From Demequina sp. TMPB413 (GTDB lineage: Bacteria; Actinomycetota; Actinomycetes; Actinomycetales; Demequinaceae): a stretch of DNA of 64,000 nt. Each line of letters begins with the position of its first letter. Position 1 is the first letter of the stretch. The notes beneath the pieces were generated by a model. The model was not told the DNA's origin, made no database searches, and saw only the letters and a program-made list of their open reading frames with translations. A program made the position numbers and the translations under genes. This document shows, one piece after another, positions 22,735 to 32,879 of this stretch. The DNA lies in the NCBI RefSeq assembly GCF_020447105.2, contig NZ_CP096184.1, positions 1,116,001-1,180,000 of the forward strand, in the 5' to 3' direction.

Positions 22735-22812
22735 GCGTTGCCACCTCCCCGGGTGCAATGGTACCGCCGTCTACGGTCCGTCAGGACCGTCGGGGCGCTC
22801 AGCGGAGGGGGC

Positions 22813-23268
22813 CTAAGGGGATAGCAGCGACGCGAAAGGGCCCACATTGCGCAAGACGAGGAACGCGAGGATGACGGCCGGAAGGGCGATCCCCGCCCAC
22901 GTGGGGAAGGGCCATTCGCGCAACACGAAGCCTCTCAAACGCATCACCCAACGCACCCAAAGCACGCCAAGTAGCGGAACTGCCAGGGTGAACAGCGGAT
23001 TCATGGCGAGGGCGCCTGCAACGTTCCCATGAGCGAGGTCATACACGGCGCGCGTGCCCCCGCAACCGGGGCAGTACAGCCCAGTCGTGGCGAAGAGGGG
23101 GCACACGAAGGTGCCTCCAGAAACATGGGGATTATGGGTCACGATGTATGCCGTCCCGCCTGCGGCAACAAGCGCGACGAGCGCTGGCCAGGCCAACTGG
23201 CCCTTCGGTGGCGAGGTTCGTGTCGCCCGCTCCACTGGAGCGGGCGACACGTCGGTGGTCACGACCAC
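22813..23268 (-). CDS. DUF2752 family membrane protein
   Basis: A protein of about 151 residues with a short basic N-terminus and hydrophobic segments near residues 28-45, 85-105 and 120-142. The central motif FVCPLFATTGLYCPGCGGTRA contains the CPxxxxxGxxCPGCGxTR pattern that defines DUF2752. The function of the family is unknown; it occurs in many actinobacterial trp regions. The start is uncertain: GTG codons at 23268 or 23262 follow directly after the DUF4190 stop, and a longer frame would overlap that gene. Confidence 0.82.
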   Translation of the reverse strand: MVVTTDVSPAPVERATRTSPPKGQLAWPALVALVAAGGTAYIVTHNPHVSGGTFVCPLFATTGLYCPGCGGTRAVYDLAHGNVAGALAMNPLFTLAVPLLGVLWVRWVMRLRGFVLREWPFPTWAGIALPAVILAFLVLRNVGPFASLLSP

Positions 23269-23270
23269 TG

Positions 23271-23615
23271 TTAGGCCTGCTGTTCGCAATACGGGTTGTC
23301 GGGGTTGTCATCGCAGAAGTCATCGAGGAATCCGCCGCCCGCGAAGGCGAGGATCGCCAAGATGAGGCCGAGCACGGCGCCGATGGCACCCGTGATGATT
23401 CCGGCGAGCGCCATGCCGGCGCCGACTCCGCGCTTGCGGGCCATCACGCCAAGCACGATGGCCACGATGCCAGCGGGGATAGCGATGAACCAGTAGAGGC
23501 ACAACGCCAACGACACGATTCCGAGAACCAGCGCGGCGATTGCCATTCCCTTGCCCTGCGGCTGGGGCGCACCCATTGGCGTTCCCATCGGCGGGGGCGG
23601 AGGAACTTGCGTCAT
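23271..23615 (-). CDS. DUF4190 domain small membrane protein
   Basis: A 114-residue protein with a Pro/Gly/Met-rich cytoplasmic N-terminus (residues 1-22) and two or three hydrophobic segments (24-58 and 66-93), matching the DUF4190 pattern AIAALVLGIVSL...GIVAIVLGVMARKR...GMALAGIITGAIG. The C-terminal tail is acidic and carries two cysteines. The function of the family is unknown. It sits between trpE and trpC with DUF2752 and the HGxxPAAW protein, so it is probably transcribed with tryptophan genes. Confidence 0.82.
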   Translation of the reverse strand: MTQVPPPPPMGTPMGAPQPQGKGMAIAALVLGIVSLALCLYWFIAIPAGIVAIVLGVMARKRGVGAGMALAGIITGAIGAVLGLILAILAFAGGGFLDDFCDDNPDNPYCEQQA

Positions 23616-23659
23616 GTCATATCTCCTTTGGTAAGACGGCGCTGCACATCATGTAGCAC

Positions 23660-23893
23660 CTACTTGAGCGGTTGCCCGTGTCCGAGCGCCCGTAGCACCG
23701 CACCCACTGCCAGTGCGGCGACAACTATGCCCGCGCCAACCCACGCGAGAGCCACCATGGGGATCATGAGCCCGACCGCAGCAACGAGGGCTCCCAACAC
23801 AATGAGACCGTTGGTCGCCCATGCCGCCAGTGTTCTGCCGTGATTATTCGGTGCCGCGGCAGGCAGGTGTTCCGGGTCGATCTGGTGGGACAT
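23660..23893 (-). CDS. HGxxPAAW family small membrane protein
   Basis: A 77-residue protein with two predicted membrane helices (about 28-45 and 48-68) after the motif NHGRTLAAWA, a variant of the HGxTPAAW motif that names this actinobacterial family found next to trpE/trpC. Here Pro of PAAW is replaced by Leu. The ATG at 23893 follows AAGGAG at a good distance; the longer frame to 24037 overlaps trpE and is rejected. Function is unknown; a link with tryptophan synthesis is suggested only by location. Confidence 0.85.
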   Translation of the reverse strand: MSHQIDPEHLPAAAPNNHGRTLAAWATNGLIVLGALVAAVGLMIPMVALAWVGAGIVVAALAVGAVLRALGHGQPLK

Positions 23894-23927
23894 CGTGATC
23901 ACTCCTTCTGGGGACTTGCGCAAGAGT

Positions 23928-25487
23928 CTAGCCAGAACAGGACGCAACGAGCCTGTTAGCGCGCGCCACCGCCCGCAACATCGCTGCCGCCTTGTCTCTT
24001 GTCTCTTGTGCCTCGGTAGCAGGGACGGAATCCGCAACGACGCCAGCGCCCGCCTGCACGTGCGCCACGCCCGACTGAATCACCGCGGTGCGGATGGCGA
24101 TAGCGAGGTCCATATTGCCGGCGAAGTCGAAGTATCCGACTGCACCCCCGTAGAAGCCTCGTCTGACCGGTTCCAGTTCGTCAATCAGCGCGATCGCGCG
24201 CGGCTTTGGCGCCCCTGACAACGTGCCTGCGGGAAATGTGGCGACAAAGGCGTCCAGTGCGCTCGCGTGCTCCTCAAGCACCCCCACCACCGTGGAACAG
24301 ATGTGCATGATGTGGCTGTACCGGTTGACCGCCATGAACTCGACGACCTCAACCGACGTCGGCACGCACACCTTCACGAGGTCATTGCGCGAGAGGTCGA
24401 CGAGCATCACGTGCTCGGCAACCTCCTTGGGATCGGCCAGGAGTTCGGCCTCAAGGGCTTTGTCCGCCTCTGGGGTGGCGCCACGAGGGCGCGATCCGGC
24501 AATCGGGTAGGTCAGTACCGAGCGATCCTTGACCGTCACGAGCGATTCGGGGCTCGCGCCGACGATGGCGAAGGACCTTCCGTCAGCGTCCTCGCACTCC
24601 ACGTAGTACATGTAGGGACTGGGGTTGAGCGTGCGTAGCACGCGATAGACATCCAGCGCCGACGCCCCACACTCGGCGTCGAAGCGCTGCGACGGCACCA
24701 CCTGAAAAACCTCGCCGTCACGGATCGCTTCCTTGGCGTACTTCACCATCTTCTCGTACTCGCCGACCTGTGACCTGGGGCTCACGGCGCCCTCTGGCGT
24801 CTCGGCGTCGATCGCCATGGCAGGCAGCCTTGGCGCTACAGCAAGAGCACGTTCCATCGTGTCTACCCTCGCCACAGCCGCCGCATAGGCGGCGTCGATG
24901 CCGGTGGGCTGAGCGTCGGTGTTGACGGCATTGGCTACGAGCCACACGGAGCCGTCGACGTGATCGAGTACGGCGAGGTCGGTGGCAAGGAGCAGATGCG
25001 CATCTGGCAGGTCGAGCTCGCGGGTCGCGTCGGCGGGAAGGGTTGGCTCCCACTGGCGAACCAAGTCCCAACCCAGTGCGCCGACGAGCCCTCCAGTGAG
25101 TGGCGGAAGGCCGGCGATGTGTTCGGAGGCGAGCACCTCGAGCGCTTGAGCGATCGCCTCCAAGGGCGCTCCATCCTCGAGCCCGTCAGGCACTTCCCCT
25201 GCCCAGCGCGCCGTGTCGCCAACGACGGTCAAAGCCGCTTGTGAGCGCACGCCAACGAACGAGTAACGCGAACGCGTGCCGTCTGGCTGAGCCGACTCGA
25301 GAATGAAGGTGCCCGGCCGCGACTGGGCCAGTGCCGCGTACACCGCCACAGGCGTCCAGCCGTCGCCAAGGAGTTTGCGGGCGACGGGTACGACCCGGTG
25401 CGTTCGGCCGAGTTCCACAAACTCAGCGTTCGTCGGCCATGTGTCGCCCCAATCGAGCGTCAGGGCGGATGCCATGGGCGTCGTCAC
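23928..25487 (-). CDS. trpE: Anthranilate synthase component I
   Basis: A 519-residue enzyme converting chorismate and ammonia to anthranilate, the first step of tryptophan synthesis. Motifs: LLESAQ-like inhibitor region ([19 protein letters not shown]), [41 protein letters not shown] and [14 protein letters not shown]. The GTG start overlaps the hisI stop by 4 bases. trpG and trpD are not in the window. No leader peptide with Trp codons is seen in front of it because the gene is coupled to hisI. Confidence 0.96.
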   Translation of the reverse strand: MTTPMASALTLDWGDTWPTNAEFVELGRTHRVVPVARKLLGDGWTPVAVYAALAQSRPGTFILESAQPDGTRSRYSFVGVRSQAALTVVGDTARWAGEVPDGLEDGAPLEAIAQALEVLASEHIAGLPPLTGGLVGALGWDLVRQWEPTLPADATRELDLPDAHLLLATDLAVLDHVDGSVWLVANAVNTDAQPTGIDAAYAAAVARVDTMERALAVAPRLPAMAIDAETPEGAVSPRSQVGEYEKMVKYAKEAIRDGEVFQVVPSQRFDAECGASALDVYRVLRTLNPSPYMYYVECEDADGRSFAIVGASPESLVTVKDRSVLTYPIAGSRPRGATPEADKALEAELLADPKEVAEHVMLVDLSRNDLVKVCVPTSVEVVEFMAVNRYSHIMHICSTVVGVLEEHASALDAFVATFPAGTLSGAPKPRAIALIDELEPVRRGFYGGAVGYFDFAGNMDLAIAIRTAVIQSGVAHVQAGAGVVADSVPATEAQETRDKAAAMLRAVARANRLVASCSG

Positions 25488-25843
25488 GAGGCAGCCACCG
25501 CTCCGAGCGAGAGGGACCCACCCTCGTCAAAACACGAGTCCTTGCCTGTGTGACACGCTCCCCCTACCTGGGCGACCCTCAGCAGGATGGCATCGCCATC
25601 GCAGTCAAGTTCCGCACTGATGACGTGTTGGACGTTCCCGGATGTCTCGCCTTTGCGCCAGATTTCGTTGCGACTGCGGCTGAAGTACACACCTCGCCTC
25701 GTCCGCAAGGTCTCTTCCAGTGCGTCGTCGTTCATCCACGCCACCATCAGCACCCGACCGGTAGTCGCGTCCTGTACGACGGCGCACACGAGGCCAGCCT
25801 CGTTGCGCTTGAGTCGTTCGGCAATCCCCAGGTCCAAAGGCAT
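25484..25843 (-). CDS. hisI: Phosphoribosyl-AMP cyclohydrolase
   Basis: A 119-residue zinc enzyme of histidine synthesis that opens the adenine ring of phosphoribosyl-AMP. Family marks are [34 protein letters not shown] and the metal-binding [22 protein letters not shown]. It is the mono-functional form without the HisE part. It is coupled to trpE downstream and separated from hisF by two ABC exporter genes. Confidence 0.96.
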   Translation of the reverse strand: MPLDLGIAERLKRNEAGLVCAVVQDATTGRVLMVAWMNDDALEETLRTRRGVYFSRSRNEIWRKGETSGNVQHVISAELDCDGDAILLRVAQVGGACHTGKDSCFDEGGSLSLGAVAAS

Positions 25844-25879
25844 GTCGCCTATCCTTCCACGCCACGCACGACGCGCGGG

Positions 25880-27691
25880 TCAGTCGCGCGTCTGGGCCAC
25901 CCAGGCACGGTGCAGGCTCGCGTAGGGCCCGCCTGCGACGACGAGGTCGTCGTGGGATCCGTATTCGACGAGTTCGCCCCTGTCCATGACCGCGACGATG
26001 TCGGCTCGCTCGGCCGTCGACAAGCGATGGGCAATCACGACGCTGGTACGGCCCGTCATGAGCCGCTCGAGCGCGCGCGAGATACGAAGCTCTGTGGCTG
26101 GGTCGACGGCGGAGGTTGCCTCGTCGAGGATGAGTACGTCGGGGTCCCGAAGGTACGCCCTGGCAATGCTCACCAGTTGACGCTCTCCCGCACTCAAGAG
26201 CTCCCCACGTGCGCCCACTTGCGTATCGAGCCCGTGCGCCGTTGAGGCGAGCCACAACTCGAGACCAAGGTCAGCAAACGCCGCCTCAGCCGAGCCGCGA
26301 AGCGTCTCCACGTCGGTGTCAGGCCTTGCGTAGAGCAGATTGTCGAGCACCGTGCCCTCAAAGAGGAACCCTTCTTGAGGAACAACCGCCAGGCGCGACC
26401 GCAAGTGAGCGAAGCTGACGTCACGTACGTCGACGCCACCGAGCCTGATATGGCCAGAGGTCGGATCGAAGAACCGTGCCATCAGTCGAGCAAGAGAGGT
26501 CTTTCCCGAGCCGGTCTGGCCCACGACCGCGAGCCGCTTGCCTGCAGGAACTGTCAACGAGATGCCCTTGAGCACTTCCTCGTCATCGTCGTAGGTCAGG
26601 CGCACGGAGTCGACACTCAGATCGACCTCCCCTGGCGGAATGTCCACGGGAGACTCGGGCTCATGGACCGTCGTCGGCGCGTCCACCAGTTCGATGACAC
26701 GCTGCCAGCCGACCATCGCCCTTTGCATCTCGGCCAACATCTCGATGATCCACATCAACGGACCAGAGAACATGTAGACGAGCAGCGCGAAGGCAGCGAC
26801 CGTCCCCACCGATAGATCGCCCCTGACGCCGAGCGCAGTGCCCACCACGAGCGCCGCGCCTGTCGCGAACGACTGGCCGAAGGCCGTCATGGAGAAGCTC
26901 GCCGACGAGATCCACGAGGCACGACGCTCCCGTCGCGCAATGCCGTCGATCTCGGTGCGCAAGTGAGTACGCATCCGTTCTTGAACGCCATAGGACCGAA
27001 TGGTCGCGACGCCCACCAACTGCTCAGACGTGCGACCAAGCAAATCGGCCATGCGCGCCCTGATGTCAGAGAACGCGCGCCGAATGACCGGCTGGATCCG
27101 CATCGTCACGACCAGCAATGGGACGTAGCAGACAAGGACCACCAGGGCGAGTTGCCATGAGTAGAGCAACATGACGACGAAGACGACGGTGGACTCGAGC
27201 GCGGAGACGATCATGCCTGCTCCCGTCCACTGCATCAGGTCTCGCATCGTGTCAACGTCGCCTGTCACTCTCGACACGTAGCGCCCGCGCTGCTCAGAGT
27301 TCTGGGTCAGCACCGAGAGCCTGTGAACGTTGTGGAACGCGCGCTTGCGCAACGTTGCAAGGCCCGCCTCTGCGGCAATCATCATGCGCCGTCGGACGCG
27401 CCACTCCACAAGCATCGAGATGAGGACGACGACAGCGCCGCCTGCCACCAGCCAGTGCACGAGGTTCACGTTGACCCCTGCCTCGGCAAGCAGGCCTTCA
27501 TCGGTGACGCGTTGAGTGAGGTAGGGAATCGTCGCGCGGGCCGATGCCGCGACGAGGGCGAGCAGCAGCGTGACACCCAGGCCCTTGCGGATCTCGGGAG
27601 AGATGGCGAAGCCTCGCGAGAACGTCTGGCGAACGCCCATGCGCGACTCGTCATCGCTGCGACCAGCAGCGTCAGGAATCGTCGTGCTCAC
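25880..27691 (-). CDS. ABC exporter half-transporter, subunit B (heterodimeric)
   Basis: A 603-residue fused membrane-ATPase protein: six membrane helices in residues 30-320, then an ATPase domain with Walker A VGQTGSGKTS, an atypical signature LSAGERQLVSIARAY, a full Walker B with catalytic Glu (LILDEATSAVDP) and switch His in VIAHRLS. It overlaps the 620-residue partner gene by 4 bases. Its non-standard signature (LSAGE) would face the partner's degenerate Walker B, giving one weak and one full ATP site, as in known heterodimeric multidrug exporters. The substrate is unknown. Confidence 0.92.
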   Translation of the reverse strand: MSTTIPDAAGRSDDESRMGVRQTFSRGFAISPEIRKGLGVTLLLALVAASARATIPYLTQRVTDEGLLAEAGVNVNLVHWLVAGGAVVVLISMLVEWRVRRRMMIAAEAGLATLRKRAFHNVHRLSVLTQNSEQRGRYVSRVTGDVDTMRDLMQWTGAGMIVSALESTVVFVVMLLYSWQLALVVLVCYVPLLVVTMRIQPVIRRAFSDIRARMADLLGRTSEQLVGVATIRSYGVQERMRTHLRTEIDGIARRERRASWISSASFSMTAFGQSFATGAALVVGTALGVRGDLSVGTVAAFALLVYMFSGPLMWIIEMLAEMQRAMVGWQRVIELVDAPTTVHEPESPVDIPPGEVDLSVDSVRLTYDDDEEVLKGISLTVPAGKRLAVVGQTGSGKTSLARLMARFFDPTSGHIRLGGVDVRDVSFAHLRSRLAVVPQEGFLFEGTVLDNLLYARPDTDVETLRGSAEAAFADLGLELWLASTAHGLDTQVGARGELLSAGERQLVSIARAYLRDPDVLILDEATSAVDPATELRISRALERLMTGRTSVVIAHRLSTAERADIVAVMDRGELVEYGSHDDLVVAGGPYASLHRAWVAQTRD

Positions 27692-29550
27692 GCGCCATCA
27701 CCTGCCTCGTCTTGCCGTCGCTTCGAATCGACCTCGTATGCAGTCACCAGGTCTCGGTAGCCGGAATCGCGCGAGAGCAATTCGTGGTGAGAGCCCGCGT
27801 CAACAACCGTCCCGTCGTCCACGTGGATCACACGATCTGCCAGCATGATTGATGCGAGCCGGTACGCGATCAAGAGCACTGTGGGGCCCTGTCCGTCGGC
27901 GCGCAGCGCGGCCAGAATCTGCTGCTCTACTCCTGGATCAACAGCGGAGGTGGCGTCGTCAAGCACCATCACTCGAGGCTCGCGCACGAGGGCCCTCGCG
28001 ATCGCGATGCGTTGACGCTGACCACCTGACAGGTTCATGCCGCGCTCCTCGAGGGTCGCGTCGAGTCCCTTGCCGCGGTGGTTGAGGCCCCTGACAAGAT
28101 CGTCGATAGCGGCCCGTCGTAGCGCGGTCCACACTTGCTCGTCGGAATAGTCCTCACCAAGCGTGATGTTCTCGCGCACCGTTCCCGCAAAGACGAAAGC
28201 CGTCTGGGGTACGAGAGCGACGTGGCTGCCAAGTGCCTGAACCACCTGGATGTCAGTGTGGTCGATGAGCACTTCGCCCTCGACGGCGCGAGACAGCCGT
28301 GCGGCCGCAAGCGCCACCGTCGTCTTGCCAGCGCCCGTCGAGCCGACGAGCGCCGTGACCGTCCCTGGATGCAATTCAAGAGAGACATCACGGACGATGA
28401 TCACGGGTTCACCATCACCGTCGTCAGCGGCAACATGGGCTGACTTGAAGGCGATATGCCCTGCACCTTCGCGCGACACCGTCACGTGACCGGGCTCGTC
28501 GACCTCGGTAGCAGCCGCCGAAATGCGCGCGATGCGCTGAAAGGAGACGAGGGCAGAGGGCATCTGGCCCAACACCCAGCCCACTCCGCGGATCGGCACA
28601 GCCATCAATGCCAAGAGGTAGATGGCCGTCACGACATCGCCTACCGAGACGGCGCCTGCGGCCGCCCGATGCGCTCCGACCACCATGATGGCGAGCGAGC
28701 TGAGAGGGACCATCGCGTCCATGAGCGGCTCGAACCAACTCGAGACGGCGCCCACGCGCGTGTCGGCGTCGCGCAAGCCGTCCACCTTGGTGGAGAAACG
28801 GGCCGACTCGCGAGCCTCTGCGCCGAGAGCCTTCACCACCGTTCCGCCCTCAAACGACTCGTGAGCGATGCTCGAGACTTCAGCGCGCAGGCTCTGGCCT
28901 GCGTCCCACAGAGGGCTAATCACCTTCTCGTAGAAGTAGTTGACGATCAAGATTGCGGGGATCACCATCATGGCGGTGACCGCCACCCACTTGTCCATGA
29001 TGATGAGCCGGTATCCGGCGGCGATCATCATGGTGAAAGAACCGACAGTGAACGCCAGCGGGTGCAGGGGATTTGTCGCGGTCTCCGAGTCGGAGGACAT
29101 CGCGGACAGCATCCTGCCGGCAGGGTTCGCGCGATGCCAGCCAAGTGGTAGCGACGCGATCGCATCGGCCACGACCGTGCGGTGCCTCGCACCGACGGTG
29201 GCCACCGCCCCTCCTTGCACTCCGCGCCTGATCACGATGAGCCCCGCATTGAGCAAGCCGATGCCGACGAATACGGCGCCAGCGATGAGCACCGCTGTTC
29301 CCGCATCCTGGGTGCGCTCGCCCCACCAACCCTGAATGGGGGTGCCGTCGATGGCGGGGATCACCACCTGGTCAACGATGAGACCCAGCATCGACCCGAA
29401 GACGACCGTGAGCACGCCAAAGATGCCAGCGGCGCCGATGGACACGCCGAAGCGCCCGGGAGAGGTTCGCAGGGCGTGGCCGAGAAGTTGCAGGGTCTTA
29501 CGACCGTAAGACCCGCTCAGTTCGTACTCGGCCCGCCCGGCTGCCCTCAC
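27688..29550 (-). CDS. ABC exporter half-transporter, subunit A (heterodimeric)
   Basis: A 620-residue fused membrane-ATPase protein: membrane helices in residues 35-320, Walker [11 protein letters not shown], canonical signature [15 protein letters not shown], and Walker [14 protein letters not shown] in which the catalytic Glu is Asp. The switch region reads LIAYRLASI, with Tyr where His is expected. Both changes mark the degenerate ATP site of a heterodimeric exporter formed with the next gene. It starts within the hisF stop (4-base overlap), placing an exporter pair inside the histidine genes. Confidence 0.92.
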   Translation of the reverse strand: MRAAGRAEYELSGSYGRKTLQLLGHALRTSPGRFGVSIGAAGIFGVLTVVFGSMLGLIVDQVVIPAIDGTPIQGWWGERTQDAGTAVLIAGAVFVGIGLLNAGLIVIRRGVQGGAVATVGARHRTVVADAIASLPLGWHRANPAGRMLSAMSSDSETATNPLHPLAFTVGSFTMMIAAGYRLIIMDKWVAVTAMMVIPAILIVNYFYEKVISPLWDAGQSLRAEVSSIAHESFEGGTVVKALGAEARESARFSTKVDGLRDADTRVGAVSSWFEPLMDAMVPLSSLAIMVVGAHRAAAGAVSVGDVVTAIYLLALMAVPIRGVGWVLGQMPSALVSFQRIARISAAATEVDEPGHVTVSREGAGHIAFKSAHVAADDGDGEPVIIVRDVSLELHPGTVTALVGSTGAGKTTVALAAARLSRAVEGEVLIDHTDIQVVQALGSHVALVPQTAFVFAGTVRENITLGEDYSDEQVWTALRRAAIDDLVRGLNHRGKGLDATLEERGMNLSGGQRQRIAIARALVREPRVMVLDDATSAVDPGVEQQILAALRADGQGPTVLLIAYRLASIMLADRVIHVDDGTVVDAGSHHELLSRDSGYRDLVTAYEVDSKRRQDEAGDGA

Positions 29551-30317
29551 CTGACCGCGATGCCGGCGGAGCGCATCGCTTGTTTCACGTCGCCAATCGA
29601 CAGCGTCCCAAAGTGGAACACGCTCGCGGCGAGCACGGCGTCGGCGCCCGCATGTGCGGCCGCGACAAAGTCTTCCTCGCGGCCTGCGCCGCCTGAGGCA
29701 ATCAGTGGTACCGAAACCACGTCACGCACTTCCTTCATCATCGCAATGTCGAATCCGCCTGTGGTCCCGTCGGCGTCCATCGAGTTGAGCAGGATTTCTC
29801 CCGCGCCCAACTCGGCGCCTCGTCGTGCCCACTCGATCGCATCGATGCCAGTGCCTCGGCGTCCACCATGTGTAGTGACCTCATACCCTGAGGCCGTCAC
29901 GGTGTCGCCTTGACATCGACGCGCGTCGACGGAGAGAACCAAAACTTGGTTACCAAACCTGCGCGCGATCTCGGAGATCAACTCCGGCCGCGCGATAGCC
30001 GCTGTGTTAATGCCTACCTTGTCCGCGCCCGCACGCAACAGATTATCAACGTCGTCAGTGGTCCTGACACCACCGCCGACGGTGAGGGGCACGAAAACTT
30101 GCTCCGCAGTTCTTTTCACCACGTCGTACATCGTCTCGCGACCCCCTGACGAGGCGGTCACGTCGAGAAACGTCAGCTCATCGGCGCCCTCGCGCCCGTA
30201 GCGGGCGGCGAGTTCGACGGGGTCTCCTGCATCGCGCAGGTCGGCGAAATTCACGCCTTTGACCACGCGCCCGGCGTCTACGTCGAGACACGGGATGACT
30301 CGGACCGCGACCCCCAT
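29547..30317 (-). CDS. hisF: Imidazole glycerol phosphate synthase cyclase subunit
   Basis: A 256-residue TIM barrel that, using ammonia from HisH, makes imidazole glycerol phosphate and AICAR. It shows [20 protein letters not shown] with the first catalytic Asp, the second Asp in [19 protein letters not shown] region, and phosphate-binding GGGVRTTDD and [11 protein letters not shown]. The ATG at 30317 overlaps the preceding stop in TAATG. A frame starting 6 codons earlier is less likely. hisH is not in the window. Confidence 0.96.
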   Translation of the reverse strand: MGVAVRVIPCLDVDAGRVVKGVNFADLRDAGDPVELAARYGREGADELTFLDVTASSGGRETMYDVVKRTAEQVFVPLTVGGGVRTTDDVDNLLRAGADKVGINTAAIARPELISEIARRFGNQVLVLSVDARRCQGDTVTASGYEVTTHGGRRGTGIDAIEWARRGAELGAGEILLNSMDADGTTGGFDIAMMKEVRDVVSVPLIASGGAGREEDFVAAAHAGADAVLAASVFHFGTLSIGDVKQAMRSAGIAVR

Positions 30318-31231
30318 TAGGGTTCCTGGTTCCACACGTCAAGGATGTCGATCACGATGACGAGCGGCCCTTCGCCTGGGTACGCCCACTCCTCCGGCGC
30401 GACGAGCAACACTTGCGAGCCGGCAGTCTGATCGATCAGTCCCTCGTCGAGGGCCCTCAAGAGCTTTCCGACGCCCACTTGGCCCTCGAAGGGGGCTTGC
30501 TCCGGGAGCCATGACGTCTGGCGTACGTCGCCTGCCTTCCAGGACTTCGTGTCCTTTTCGCCGTCAGTCCCGTAGACGACCTTGATCTGGGCAACGATGA
30601 ACGAGCCAGGGACGACCTGGGGGCCGTCGCCCTGGACGAGGGTGGCGATCTCAAGATCGGGCGAGTAGACCTGCTCAGGGTCGATCACGACCTCCGGTTC
30701 GCCCGTTGGCAACACACTGACCTTGGGCAGCGTCTCGTCCACCGGCAGCCGCTCGCCCACCGCGTGGTCGGAAAGCACGTCGATCACGATGACAATCGCT
30801 GGCTCGTCCTCGAACTCGCCGACGGGAGGCGCAACCGAGAGGACTCTCGTGCCGACGCTCGCGCCCAGCAAGACCGTGTAGAGGTCGTCACCCAGGAGCT
30901 CGGGTGCAAGCAGGAAGGACCGGGGCAAACCGTCGTAGGTGTTCTCGATGACTTGACCGGTGGCAAGAGACTGGACGTACATGTCGAGAAGGAGCGGCTG
31001 CCCGTCCACCAACATCTCGCCTTCGCCTTGCCACATGACTTTGGATTGGGTCGACGTGAAGTCGACGCCAGCCGGCCAGGCAAGCGAAGGAGCCAAAGTC
31101 TCGGACTGCTCGACGGTGATCATCGAGATGTCGCCAACGGTTGGCGAAGCGGAGGCGTCCGAGTCGCTGCTGCCAGAACAGGCGGTCAGCGCGAGCGCGG
31201 CGGCAGCGGCCACCGCTAGTAGACGACTCAT
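30317..31231 (-). CDS. Tandem FKBP-type peptidyl-prolyl isomerase lipoprotein
   Basis: A 304-residue predicted lipoprotein: signal peptide with lipobox LTAC (residues 17-20), then a Ser/Asp linker and two FKBP-like domains. The C-terminal one has the usual marks ([58 protein letters not shown] split across it), while the N-terminal copy is more diverged. It is expected to help fold exported proteins at the outer face of the membrane. The start follows GGGAGG. It lies directly after pafA, as in other actinobacterial pup loci. Confidence 0.85.
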   Translation of the reverse strand: MSRLLAVAAAAALALTACSGSSDSDASASPTVGDISMITVEQSETLAPSLAWPAGVDFTSTQSKVMWQGEGEMLVDGQPLLLDMYVQSLATGQVIENTYDGLPRSFLLAPELLGDDLYTVLLGASVGTRVLSVAPPVGEFEDEPAIVIVIDVLSDHAVGERLPVDETLPKVSVLPTGEPEVVIDPEQVYSPDLEIATLVQGDGPQVVPGSFIVAQIKVVYGTDGEKDTKSWKAGDVRQTSWLPEQAPFEGQVGVGKLLRALDEGLIDQTAGSQVLLVAPEEWAYPGEGPLVIVIDILDVWNQEP

Positions 31232-31271
31232 GAATCCTCCCGACACAGAACCCTCAGCATAGTGACGGGTC

Positions 31272-32678
31272 TTATCCGTTCAACGACGCCAAAAGAACGT
31301 CGACGCGTTCGTCGAGGTTCCTGAAAGGGTCCTTCAGCAGCACTGTTCGCGGTTCAGGTCCTGACAACTTGAGGTGGACCCAGTCGACGGTGTAATCGCT
31401 GCCCGCGGCCAGCGCCTCCCGCACAAAGCGCCCGCGCAGCGCTGCCCTGGTGGTGGCGGGCGGCTGCGTCGTGGCGTGCACGATGTCTGCCTCGTCTACG
31501 ATTCGCGACACCAGGCCATCGGCCTGAAGACGATTAAAGAGCCCGCGCGTAGGTGACACGTCGTGAAAAGCCATCTCGAGCCGGGCGAGGCGGGGATCGT
31601 CGAGCGCGCAGCCAAGCCGCTCCCGATACCGCTCGAGCAACCTGAACTTCACCGCCCATTCCAGTTCGGTCTCGACTCCTGACGTGTCCCGCGAGCGCAC
31701 CGCTGCGATTCCCCGCTCCCACAGATCAAGCACCTGCTCGGTCTCTTCCGTGCGTTCAATCACATCGTCGAGCCGCTCCCTCACGGCGACCAGGCACGCC
31801 TCTTGGAGGTCGGCCCCCGTCATGTGGCGACCGTCGGCAAGCTCGACGGTTGCGGCGCCAGTGACATCGTGGGCGATCGTGCGAATCGCCTGCATCTCGT
31901 TCGCCAGCGCGAGTTCCGGCAAGGCGAGCCGCGCCTCGAGGATGCGCAAGAGCAGGTCGGTCGATCCCATCTTGAGGCGCGTCGTCGGCTCAGCCATGGT
32001 GGAGTCGCCCACGATCACATGCATGCGCCGGTACAAGTCGGCGTGGGCATGCGGCTCGTCGCGAGTGTTGATCATGGGGCGGGAGCGCGTCGTCGCAGAA
32101 CTCATGCCCTCCCACATGTGATCCGCCCTGGGAGAGAAGCTGTAGTGGGCTCCTTGCGGCGTCCTGGTGATACAGCCGGAGCCCGTCACGATCTGCCGTG
32201 ACACAAAGAAGGGCAAGAGCACAGAGGCGAAGGCCTTGAAATCCGCGCGCCTTCTGACCAAGTAGTTCTCGTGGCAGCCGTAGCTGTTGCCTGCCGAGTC
32301 GGTGTTGTTCTTGTAGAGATAGATCGAGCCCTCGAGACCTGCCGCAGCGAGCCTGGACTCGCCCTTTGCCACCAGATCGTGGACGATCCGCTCCCCCGCC
32401 TTGTCGTAAGCCACGATGTCGCGCAGCGAGTCGCACTCGGCCGTCGCGTACTCGGGATGGGCTCCCACATCGATGTAGAGCCGCGAACCGTTCGTGAGAA
32501 ACACGTTGGACGACCTGCCCCACTCGACCACCGAGTGAAACAGGTGCCCTGCCACCTCTTCTGGCGTCACCGAACGCGACTGCGGTGCATCAAAATGCAG
32601 GCCAAACTCGGTCTCAAGCCCCATGATTCTGCGTGCCGAGTCGACCTCTTGGGCCGGCGGCACCTCACCCAACATCAT
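31272..32678 (-). CDS. pafA: Pup--protein ligase PafA
   Basis: A 468-residue glutamine-synthetase-fold ligase that joins the C-terminal Glu of Pup to lysines of target proteins using ATP. Family marks: RRIMGLETEFG with the metal-binding Glu, WGRSSNVFLTNGSRLYIDVG, HPEYATAECDSL, IYLYKNNTDSAGNSYGCHEN and MINTRDEPHA. The ATG at 32678 lies 6 bases after the pup stop. It is distinguished from Dop by the absence of the Dop-loop and by the AECDS motif. Cytosolic. Confidence 0.95.
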   Translation of the reverse strand: MMLGEVPPAQEVDSARRIMGLETEFGLHFDAPQSRSVTPEEVAGHLFHSVVEWGRSSNVFLTNGSRLYIDVGAHPEYATAECDSLRDIVAYDKAGERIVHDLVAKGESRLAAAGLEGSIYLYKNNTDSAGNSYGCHENYLVRRRADFKAFASVLLPFFVSRQIVTGSGCITRTPQGAHYSFSPRADHMWEGMSSATTRSRPMINTRDEPHAHADLYRRMHVIVGDSTMAEPTTRLKMGSTDLLLRILEARLALPELALANEMQAIRTIAHDVTGAATVELADGRHMTGADLQEACLVAVRERLDDVIERTEETEQVLDLWERGIAAVRSRDTSGVETELEWAVKFRLLERYRERLGCALDDPRLARLEMAFHDVSPTRGLFNRLQADGLVSRIVDEADIVHATTQPPATTRAALRGRFVREALAAGSDYTVDWVHLKLSGPEPRTVLLKDPFRNLDERVDVLLASLNG

Positions 32679-32684
32679 GTGCTG

Positions 32685-32870
32685 TTACTGCCCACCCTTT
32701 TGCACGAACGACCTCACGAACTGCGAAGCGTTCGTCTGGATCGTGTCGTCGATCTCATCCAACAGGGAGTCGAGGGCGTCAGTGCTCGCCTGGGCAGCAG
32801 GGGCTGCGGGGGCGTCTGGTTCTGGTGCGTCGTCCTCAAAAGGAGACGACGATGAGGTGGTCTGAGGCAT
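32685..32870 (-). CDS. pup: Prokaryotic ubiquitin-like protein Pup
   Basis: A 61-residue, acidic, largely disordered protein modifier. The N-terminal half is rich in Ser, Asp, Pro and Ala; the central helix ALDSLLDEIDDTIQTNASQF is the part that binds the ARC coiled coil; the C-terminus is FVQKGGQ, so Gln must be deamidated by Dop before ligation. It lies 9 bases after dop and 6 before pafA, with no proteasome subunit gene between. Confidence 0.95.
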   Translation of the reverse strand: MPQTTSSSSPFEDDAPEPDAPAAPAAQASTDALDSLLDEIDDTIQTNASQFVRSFVQKGGQ

Positions 32871-32879
32871 GCGTCTAGC

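Noticed and set aside
25844-25879. Trp leader peptide or T-box before the trp genes
   Set aside because: trpE is coupled to hisI and the short gaps hold no Trp-rich leader or T-box-like structure.
32679-32684. Degraded prcB/prcA between pup and pafA
   Set aside because: Only 6 bases separate the two genes, so no remnant can be present.
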